Source of the DNA: Owenia fusiformis
Taxonomy: Eukaryota; Annelida; Polychaeta; Sabellida; Oweniidae
DNA length: 64,000 nucleotides
Assembly: GCA_903813345.2 (NCBI GenBank)
Contig: CAIIXF020000011.1
Coordinates: 14,057,754-14,121,753, forward strand
Reading direction: 5' to 3'
Below the pieces are notes generated by a model. That model saw nothing but the letters and a program-made list of their open reading frames with translations, searched no databases and was not told where the DNA came from. The number at the start of each line of letters is the position of its first letter. The stretch's first letter is position 1. Shown in pieces: positions 56,301 to 64,000 of the stretch. Made by a program: the position numbers and the translations under genes.

Positions 56301-59300
56301 ATGCCTGAGTCTATGGACGTTTACCCAGAGCACCATTATGGAGAGGAGGGTGATCTGTCCCAGGAATATACAGTAGGGAGTTTAGAGGCATCTGGTGGTC
56401 AAAATAGCCAATCAGAGCATGTGTGAGTAAATCAGATGTTTTTTTTCATAATGACTGTTTGACATAAATGTATTACATACCTAGTGAAGCATTTGTATGC
56501 GAGTCAATGGAGCTGAAGGTCGGCTTTATATTCCTGTATAGCCGCCAAACTTTTTACCATGACAATCCTATGATGTCATGTTTCATTTCTTCCAAATTCC
56601 ACTTGCACGTCATTATATGCCTTCAGTCTGTCGTAATATATATTGATGACAGACCTCAGGCATAATATTCAATGATATAGGGACATCATGGCTAAGTACA
56701 GACTCGACTTTGGTTCTTTATGAAATAAATTAACTTTTGGATATGAAGCAATTACTGTAAACTTATGAAGTTGAACACCTCTGTGATTTGAACACTTGCT
56801 CTGTCAGTGAAACACTTGAGAGTCTCATGACCAATTGACTTATGTCAAATGAACCTCTGTGAGTGGAACACCTCCCAAGTGGAACACTTGGAGGTTCAAA
56901 AGATGTTCCACTTTCCAAGGTTTTACTGTACTATAAATAATAAGCCATGCATAATATGCATGAAGAGAAATGATTAAAGTATCTGTCACTCAAGTCTTGT
57001 CAATATGAAACATCTTATAATCTTTGATCATTAAATGTAATATGTTGATTAAATGATTTTGTAAAAAAGAAATTTAGAAACTTTCATTATTCCAATAACC
57101 AGTGATGTAATTGCCCTTACTGGTCAAGTAGAGGAGCTACAGCACCAGAACAAGAACCTCTGTGAGGAGAACAGACAACTGGAGACACAGCTTGATGCAG
57201 CAGAGGACACTGTTCAGCAACTCTACAGGGAGACAGAGCAACTCAATAAAAAGTTACAAAGGTATGACATAAGGCTCAGATTTATATATGAGAGGTCAAA
57301 AAGGGTATTTTTGCAACTTGCTTCAACTTTTTTTTAAAATCATGTACAAGTACTCAGAAGCTCAAATCTGATAATACTACAAATCAAACCTTGATATCAT
57401 TAATAAATTTCATATTACAATCATCCGACATATTTTTCTACTTTAGCCAAGCTGCACTCAGTGAAAGATTGAAGCAACTCCAATGTGAGAATGAAGAGTT
57501 AAAAAGCACTATAATGACACTGGAACTAAGCAAGAAGGCACTGGAGAAGACTGTCAACAAACTACATTATGAAAACTCTAACTTGGAAAACCATAAATCT
57601 TTACTGGAAGAAAAGGTATTTTAAGATTATCTGGCAATAACTTTGGATATTTCTTCAATAACTTCAATATTTGATCAGAAATCTCAGAAGTTTAAGGTTT
57701 AGGTGTAAGGAAATTAAAATTGTGATCATTGAATATTTTGTTTCCAACATTCTGTATATTCATTCTTTTGAAATAATTTCAATGATCCTGGCATTTCAAT
57801 TTTGTAAGCGAGATCTTCACAATAGCTCTGCAGTCAATCCATATATGATTGTTAAATCAAATCATATACAGCAACGATGTGAAACTCAACGTTAAGATTA
57901 GTCTCAACCTTGAATTTCATCAAACTAATTTATATCAGCCATTGCCCGATGTTTAATTCTTTCATACTGCCCATAGATTTTTCTGTGTACAGCTTCTCTT
58001 TACCTATGAAACCTGTGAACATCTGCTTAATTGTCAATTTGTGTTTCTTTTTTTGATTTTTTTCATAAATAGTTTTATTCCATAATCTACATCATATGAC
58101 ATGCATACAACATGTTTCATGCTTACATACTGTAGTTTATAATTAATTCAAAGTTTAACATGGAGAGAGGAAAGAAGTTTTACATTAGTATTACATTACT
58201 TCATTTGAACATGAACATGAAAGGGATGTAATTTGTGTTTTACATTAGCATTACATTATTTCATTTCAACATGAAGATGAAAAGGATGTTATTTGTGTTT
58301 TACATTAGCATTACATTATTTCATTTGAACATGAACATGAAAGGGATGTAATTTGTGTTTTACATTAGCATTACATTATTTCATTTCAACATGAAGATGA
58401 AAGGGATGTTATTTGTGTTTTACATTAGCATTACATTATTTCATTTGAACATGAACATGAAAGGGATGTTATTTGTGTTTTACATTAGCATTACATTATT
58501 TCATTTCAACATGAAGATGAAAGGGATGTTATTTGTGTTTTACATTAGCATTACATTATTTCATTTGAACATGAACATGAAAGGGATGTTATTTGTGTTT
58601 TACATTAGCATTACATTATTTCATTTCAACATGAAGATGACAGGGATGTTATTTGTGTTTTACATTAGCATTACATTATTTCATTTCAACATGAAGATGA
58701 AAGGGATGTTATTTGTGTTTTACATTAGCATTACATTATTTCATTTCAACATGAAGATGAAAGGGATGTTATTTGTGTTTTACATTAGCATTACATTATT
58801 TCATTTGAACATGAACATGAAAGGGATGTTATTTGTGTTTTACATTAGCATTACATTATTTCATTTCAACATGAAGATGAAAAGGATGTTATTTGTGTTT
58901 TACATTAGCATTACATTATTTCATTTGAACATGAACATGAAAGGGATGTTATTTGTGTTTTACATTAGCATTACATTATTTCATTTCAACATGAAGATGA
59001 AAAGGATGTTATTTGTGTTTTACATTAGCATTACATTATTTCATTTTAACATGAACATGAAAAGGGATGTTATTTGTGTTTTACATTAGCATTACATTAT
59101 TTCATTTCAACATGAAGATGAAAGGGATGTTATTTGTGTTTTACATTAGCATTACATTATTTCATTTGAACATGAACATGAAAGGGATGTTATTTGTGTT
59201 TTACATTAGCATTACATTATTTCATTTCAACATGAAGATGAAAAGGATGTTATTTGTGTTTTACATTAGCATTACATTATTTCATTTGAACATGAACATG

Positions 59301-59585
59301 AAAGGGATGTTATTTGTGTTTTACATTAGCATTACATTATTTCATTTCAACATGAAGATGAAAAGGATGTTATTTGTGTTTTACATTAGCATTACATTAT
59401 TTCATTTTAACATGAACATGAAAGGGATGTTATTTGTGTTTAATGATTAGGTACTTCAGATAAAGGGTGAACTTGACGAGGCACACAGTCAGCAGCAGGA
59501 ATTACAGACATCATTGTGTCAAAAGAAACATGAATGCATCAAGGTTCAAAGTCTAAGTGATCTACATGAGGCTCAGCTAACCCAG
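52586..59585 (+). CDS. KASH5-like (CCDC155/LRMP-related) protein, six exons, 3' end not in window
   Basis: join(52586..53335,55047..55174,56111..56422,57103..57261,57447..57615,59451..59585) stays in frame for 551 codons, with GT-AG introns throughout. Residues 1-210 are low-complexity and rich in SP/TP sites. About 211-290 match the degenerate EF-hand domain of KASH5 (DDVIDCLFFSC, LLDYLQ, then LALTFDPEG, DLKTY and NWIQ). A 105-residue acidic/His-rich linker follows, then a heptad-rich coiled coil of about 155 residues that is still open at the last exon. KASH5 links meiotic chromosomes to dynein across the nuclear envelope. Its C-terminal TM-KASH segment would be encoded beyond these exons and was not found. 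An in-frame TGA at 52568 supports the start. Assignment is from remembered family features, so a related LRMP-type protein is possible. Confidence 0.75.
53336..55046 (+). other. KASH5-like intron 1
   Basis: 1.7 kb with GTAAGT and TTTATAG ends. Holds the MITE at 54109-54433. The rest is AT-rich. Confidence 0.7.
54109..54433. mobile_element. 325-bp pogo-like MITE
   Basis: CTGTATACACTTATTTTGAC at the left and GCCAAATTAAGTGTATAG at the right are imperfect inverted repeats flanked by TA. The interior repeats AATTTGGCGGATT / AATCCGCCAA. Related to 18531-19008 (both carry TTAATTTGGCG). Confidence 0.65.
55047..55174 (+). CDS. KASH5-like exon 2: second half of EF-hand domain
   Basis: 128 bases, phase 0 in and phase 2 out (donor GTAAGA). 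Encodes LKNLALTFDPEG and DLKTYRCCIQNWIQ. DPEG replaces a canonical calcium loop, as in KASH5 proteins, where the domain is thought not to act as a simple calcium sensor. Confidence 0.8.
55175..56110 (+). other. KASH5-like intron 2 with foldback
   Basis: A hairpin-rich element at about 55313-55760: TTATCCCATGG / CCATGGGATAA outer arms and tandem inverted AAACCATCGAATATCAC / GTGATATTCGATGGTTT copies at 55405-55490, followed by a T-rich run. TTTCAG acceptor at 56110. Confidence 0.6.
56111..56422 (+). CDS. KASH5-like exon 3: acidic/His-rich linker
   Basis: 312 bases. The donor GTGAGT at 56423 is chosen because it keeps phase with the next exon. Encodes a Q/H/E-rich, low-complexity linker (SDDEIPEDPLPGP, EHHYGEEGDLSQE) without a known domain. 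Confidence 0.7.
56755..56928. mobile_element. 174-bp pogo-like MITE in intron 3
   Basis: CTGTAAAC at the left and GGTTTTACTG... at the right, with TA at 56753-56754 and 56929-56930. The interior repeats GTGGAACACCT / TGAACACCTCTGTGA. The right end matches the 83-bp MITE at 25578 (CAGTAAAACC). Confidence 0.55.
57103..57261 (+). CDS. KASH5-like exon 4: coiled coil
   Basis: 159 bases after ATAACCAG, ending before GTATGA. Heptad-rich (VEELQHQNKNLCEENRQLET). This is the segment most like the KASH5 coiled-coil start. Confidence 0.8.
57447..57615 (+). CDS. KASH5-like exon 5: coiled coil
   Basis: 169 bases after CTACTTTAG, ending AAG before GTATTT. Encodes LSERLKQLQCENEELKS and continues leucine heptads. 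Confidence 0.8.
57616..59450 (+). other. KASH5-like intron 5, mostly minisatellite
   Basis: GTATTT donor and GATTAG acceptor. About 1.26 kb of it is the 60-bp minisatellite, which runs to within about ten bases of the next exon, so the repeat supplies the region in front of the acceptor. Confidence 0.75.
58178..59441. repeat. 60-bp minisatellite, about 21 copies in an alternating A/B pattern
   Basis: Unit: ATTACATTATTTCATTTSAA, CATGAASATGAAAGG, GATGTTATTTGTGTTTTAC. Copies alternate between type A (TTTGAACATGAACATG) and type B (TTTCAACATGAAGATG), giving a 120-bp higher-order repeat. A run of three B copies lies at 58621-58800 and two TTTTAAC variants at 59041 and 59401. The 244- and 127-codon open frames here are artefacts of a stop-free 60-bp period. 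Confidence 0.95.
59451..59585 (+). CDS. KASH5-like exon 6: coiled coil, last exon found
   Basis: 135 bases, 45 codons in phase 0 (IKGELDEAHSQQQELQ...LHEAQLTQ) before GTAGGC. No further exon was recognised up to 64000. Confidence 0.75.
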
Positions 59586-59959
59586 GTAGGCTCATCTTTT
59601 ATTTACTGTTGACTCCTCCAGAGGTGAACTGTAAATTGGATTAATCCTTCCACTCTTAACCATATCAGTTATAAAACGTGTGCATTTTACACAAGACAAA
59701 ATCGTATGAAATAACTTGCACTAAGCTAGTTATTCAGCTTGTTATTATGGTCTTACTAGTGGTTATTATTGAGTAATGGTACAGGTATTCGATATGGTAT
59801 TGCAGCTTACACTGAAGTAATGGTACACGTATCCTTGGATTTTAGGCCCGAATACCGAGGTTTATTTTTTTAATTATCGTGTATTATTATTTTGTGTTAA
59901 TATTAGTTAACCATCTAACTATTGGCATGATATGATAACCTTGTTATATTAATATAGCG

Positions 59960-60196
59960 CATAGGCGTAGCCAGGGGGATGCGATGGGTGCGATCGCACC
60001 CCCCCTCCATAACCAATGAAAATATAACCATTAGATAGAAGAAAAAAGTCTCAAAATGCTTTTTATTTGAAGTTTCTAGCTCGATTTTGAACGAAGTTGC
60101 ACCAATTTTTGTAAAATTCAAAACAAATCTTCAAAAACATTTTTATGCCACGATCGCACCCCCCCTCCCCCCGACTGAAAGCTGGCTACGCCACTG
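59960..60196. repeat. 237-bp GGCGTAGCC-ended repeat (hAT-like MITE)
   Basis: Left CATAGGCGTAGCCAGGGGG and right GGCTACGCCACTG are inverted. The interior has repeated CGATCGCACCCCCCCTCC. GGCGTAGCCAG termini are widespread in invertebrate non-autonomous hAT elements. No clean 8-bp TSD, so it is old. A right-end relic recurs at 61985-62098. Confidence 0.55.
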
Positions 60197-60251
60197 TAAC
60201 GTGTAATCAATACGCTACATTTTGTATGTTCAATTTGTATACTAAAAACTG

Positions 60252-61436
60252 TTATTATCCCACCGAACGAAGTTCGTGAGGGATATAGGAAAGCCGTCCG
60301 TCCGTTCGTCCGTCCGTCCGTTCGTCCGTCCGTCCGTCTGTTTGTCCGGGCGATAATTCAAATACCGTTTCACGGATTTGGTTAAAAATTTTATAGGCTT
60401 ATGCCTTATGGGTGTAGGACCTCTGCTCGAGAAGGAATTTTCAATATGGCCACTGAATTCAAAATGGCCGCCATTTTTCGTAAAAAAATGTAATCTTTAA
60501 TAACTCAAATACTAGTTTGCGGATTTGGTTCAAATTTTATATGCTGATGCCTAGGGACAAAGGAGTTTCGCACAAAAAGAGATTTTCAAGATGGCCGCTT
60601 AATTTCAAAATGGCGGCAATTTTTCGTAAAAAACGTAATCTTTGATAACTTAAATACCAGTGAACAGATTTGGTTGAAATTTTATATGATTACGCCTAGG
60701 GACACAGTTGCTCTGTTCAAGAAATGATTTTCAAGATGGTGGCTGAATTTCAAGATGGCGGCCCAAATTCCTTAAAAAACGTAATCTTTGATAACTCATA
60801 TACCAGTGAACGGATTTGGTTCAAATTTTATATGCTGATGCCTAGGGACAAAGGAGTTTCGCACAAAAAGAGATTTTCAAGATGGCCGCTTAATTTCAAA
60901 GTGGCGGCCATTTTTCATAAAATTATGTAATCTTTGATAACTCAAATACCAGTGAACGGATTTGGTTCAAATTTTATATGATGATTATTAGGGACACAGT
61001 AGCTATGTTCGACAAAACATTTTCAAGATGGCCGTTTAATTTTAAAATGGCAGCAATTTTTCGTAAAAAACGTAATCTTTGATAACTCAAATACCAGTGA
61101 ACAGATTTGATTGAAACTTTATATGATTATGCCTAGGGACACAGTAGCTCTGTTCAAGAAATAATTTTCAAGATGGCGGCTGAATTTCAAGATGGCGGCC
61201 CATATTCATAAAAAACGTAATCTTTGATAACTCATATACCAGTGAACAGATTTGGTTCAAATTTTATATGATGATGCCTAGTTCACAATGGTATAAACTA
61301 ACTTTGTGCCAAATTTCATGCTTCTCTCTCAAAGTGCACAAACATTTCAAAATTTACACTAGCTATAATAAGCATAATATGTTTTGTTCGGTGGGATTTG
61401 CTACTCCGTGGAGTTGCTGTTTTTCTAGTTAATAAC
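60252..61436. repeat. 1.2-kb repeat with 145-bp internal tandem units and inverted ends
   Basis: Begins ATCCCACCGAACGAAGTTCG and ends GTTCGGTGGGATTTGCTACT, so CCACCGAAC is inverted at the ends. After a (TCCG)n tract (60294-60350), six units of about 145 bp start with GTAATCTTTGATAACTCAAA at 60490, 60635, 60781, 60926, 61072 and 61217. Each contains TCAAGATGGCCGC and GATTTGGTTCAAATTTTATA. Non-coding, probably a dispersed mobile repeat. Confidence 0.8.
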
Positions 61437-62488
61437 AGTTTGTAGATTAAAGATCCTTATTTAAAGACAACGTCGTCTTTATGAATTATTTAAGACATCA
61501 GTATTCTCAGAAATTGATTATCCGAAGCGAATACCAAGTTCTGACCAGCAGACGAACAATTTCAGACGTGGGCTAAGTTTGTTTATTTAACGGTTAGATT
61601 TGTTGACTTACTGATCCGTATTGTAATCTCTGGGAAGACGTTATTTTTATTTATTCTATACTTTGTATTTGCGTCCAATGTAGTAAAGTTGATACTTTTA
61701 TGAACAAGAATGTCTTTTTAATGGCCATTTTGTATGCCTTTTATTTCCACACCATGTTTTGATTTTGCCTCGATGTTATTGTGTCATAGTGTTTTTGCTT
61801 TAAAAATTTAAGAAATGTCAACTTTTTAATTAAGGAATGTTGGTTAATCTCTTGTGGTAAATCACATTGTTGATGATTTCAACGGACCATGAGATAACAC
61901 ATTGTCCGGGGAAAGATATCAATATCAGTTGTATATCGGATAGAAAAATAAATATTATAGTAGATGCTATTTTGAAGGAAGTTGCATCTTTTGGCTTGCT
62001 TTTGCCACAATCGCAACCCCCTCCCCCCGACTGAAAACCGTTATTGTTTTCTGGCGATTGCACCCCTCCCCCCCGACTGAAAGTTGGCTATGCCCCTGGT
62101 CATGGATAATAGGGGCACTATTACGCTGCGTGCAGAGTCTAATTATAAACTACGAGAAGACGAGAAGACTTTAAAAAGTTAAGTCGAACAAATGCAAAGG
62201 GTAGGGTACTACAGAAGGGGATCATATAAAAGCACGATCTATTTCACAACGCCTTTAACTTTTGTTCTTCAACTGTTGCCCTTTGTGCATTTAAGAAATA
62301 AAATATCTTAATCTGATTTGTTCCACCTTTCTTTTCGCTCAGTTCTGTAATATTATGTCCACATGTTGTTTAGGATTATGTCATTTGCGAAATAGCTGTA
62401 AGACATTATGAGAATGAATATGGGAGTTTCCACGATAATGTTGTTCACATGATTTTATACACATACCTGCATAACAATCGGAGACAGA
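61437..62488. other. Unique DNA with repeat relics
   Basis: Relic of the GGCGTAGCC family (CCCCGACTGAAA copies, 61985-62098) and a segment at 62153-62203 shared with 45686-45737. No gene. Confidence 0.5.
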
Positions 62489-63129
62489 AGTCTTAATAGT
62501 GTCCAATAAAAAAATAAGAATCTGACATTTAATGATAACAAAAGGATTAATTGCTTAGTTCTCTTTGTCTTAGTCTTTGTTTTCTTAAATGCGGAAGTGT
62601 ACCAACATCACCTAGATTGCATAAGAGATCATCTAACAGTCTAAAATTGCTTTTAATTGCAAGTTAAAGCATTCCGACCAAAATTTGTATACCTGTAATT
62701 ACAACGTTCATATAGAAATATACAATAAGCATGTCCGTATAAAAGCTAAAATTATAAAAACTCATTTCAAAGTCATTCTGTTCATGGAAGCGTCAAGTTA
62801 TGAAAAACAATGCTAAACTTTCAAACAAATCGACTTGATTACCTTTGAAAACTTCTTGAGAGGAAATGGACAAATGTATTTTTCTAACTCATTAGAACGT
62901 CTGTCTGATTGAAATACTATTTTTTAAATACAAACATAAATGAATTAATCTTGGTCAGAAGTCTGAACATTGTCCAACAAAATAATAAGAATCTAACATT
63001 TAATGATTACAAAAGGATTAATTGCTATATAGTCTTTGTCTTAGTCTTTGTTTTTCTAACGGCGGAAGTGTACCAACATCACCTTGATTACAGAAGAGAT
63101 CATCTAACAGTCTTAAAATGCTTTTAATT
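62489..63129. repeat. Direct duplication of ~170 bp, offset about 470 bp
   Basis: 62489-62660 and 62958-63129 share AATAAGAATCTRACATTTAA, AAAAGGATTAATTGCT, CGGAAGTGTACCAACATCAC and AGAGATCATCTAACAGTCT with scattered differences. Confidence 0.8.
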
Positions 63130-64000
63130 TTCCGGGTTTTAATTACATTTCATGAGTTTTTTGCCTCTATTCTCATTTTTAAACCTGTCTCTGTTTGCGT
63201 ATTTAACAATTGTGATAAATTATTCAGTTATTGTTCTACATTATAGCCCCCTCCTCTTGCACTGACTAAATATCAAAATAAGCCAGTCTGACTGCGAATT
63301 TACAAATCCTGTAAACAGTTAAAAGTAGCTTCAAACCGCCTTTTAATCAGAGAAAACAATAAGTTAATTCATCTGATTGCGAAAATACGAATCAACCTGA
63401 TTATCTGATCTCCATGCGATTTGATTCGTGCATTATCTACAAGTCAGTCGGGCAAGGATGAAATAATTTTATTTGAAAACAGAATTATGTGGACTTGAGA
63501 AAGTCCGACATACTCATTGCTTCCAACCCAAAACTTAAAATAGGAAGTTATCAAGATCCCAAGAACACGATCGCTACATAAACAATACGTTTGTAATATC
63601 CCGGCGATCCAGATGCAATCAAACTTTCGCAATCAGGTGCCTAATTAGTCTTTTGATCTCTGAAGTTTTACGACTGAACTTTTCAATGAACTCGTGAGAA
63701 GCAAACGCAATCATCACAACATCATATAAACATTTTTCTGGTAAATCTAAAATAGAGTAAAATCCAGGGAAAAAGATTGTGTGGTTATTTGATTATTTCA
63801 AATGAATTTGGCATATTTCAATTTTGAAATAACAAAAGTCAGTCTCGGAAGAATTTACCAAGCATTCCCTGCTTCGATGCGTTTTTATTGCAAGGGCCAT
63901 TTGCGCCGATATGAATTCATTAGGGCATTAGAGTTGTGCTTTATTTGTTTTATTTATATAAATGTTATGAAATGTGTACGACACTTTAATGAATTATTTT
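63130..64000. other. No feature recognised
   Basis: Unique AT-rich sequence. No KASH5-like exon, gene or clear repeat seen. Confidence 0.4.

Noticed and set aside
58355-59450. 244- and 127-codon open frames with FYISITLFHFNMKMKGM repeats
   Set aside because: They are translations of the 60-bp minisatellite, whose period is a multiple of three and lacks stops. They lie in an intron of the KASH5-like gene.

Overview
This is an AT-rich, intron-bearing animal sequence. The most likely source is a marine invertebrate, but I cannot assign a phylum. The evidence is spliced genes with GT-AG introns, a KASH5-like meiotic LINC-complex gene, and a dense mixture of Ty3/gypsy, tyrosine-recombinase and LINE retroelements, FLYWCH/MULE transposase, TIR/TSD DNA transposons and minisatellites. 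No rRNA, tRNA, CRISPR array or prokaryotic gene was seen.

Layout. 1-7296: a two-exon FLYWCH + MULE-transposase gene (650-4248, +) with CRE-like sites just upstream, followed by tandem repeats. 7297-32596: a minus-strand Ty3/gypsy retrotransposon with two 990-bp LTRs that differ at one base by eye, and a GATC target-site duplication. It encodes gag, pol and an extra two-zinc-finger ORF between pol and the 3' LTR. Its gag zinc knuckle is split by a 13,342-bp insertion (15860-29201) with 14-bp perfect terminal inverted repeats and a 3-bp duplication. That insert carries satellites and smaller MITEs but no recognisable gene. 33180-37440: a decayed RT + tyrosine-recombinase (Ngaro/PAT/DIRS-like) element, itself hit by an 858-bp near-perfect palindrome. 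37748-45473: a harbinger-like non-autonomous element, two decayed LINE fragments facing each other, a MITE with a 10-bp TSD, a minisatellite, and a 5'-truncated LINE with poly(A) and a 15-bp TSD.

46753-50735: two members of one MITE family (582 bp and 67 bp, both with 8-bp TSDs) on either side of a 2.1-kb foldback element with CAC termini and a 5-bp TSD. 52586-59585: six coding exons of a KASH5-like gene (+). They give 551 codons in continuous phase: an S/T-P-rich N-terminus, the degenerate EF-hand domain, a linker and a coiled coil. The 3' part is not found in the window. Its introns hold pogo-like MITEs, a hairpin and a 60-bp minisatellite. 59960-64000: dispersed repeats only.

The host-like content is small: the KASH5-like gene and perhaps the FLYWCH-MULE gene. 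The rest is nested mobile DNA, and intact TSDs allow several insertion events to be ordered. The leading candidate for something undescribed is the 13.3-kb apparently non-coding transposon that jumped as a unit into a very young gypsy element. Next come the gypsy accessory zinc-finger ORF and the short-TIR foldback families.
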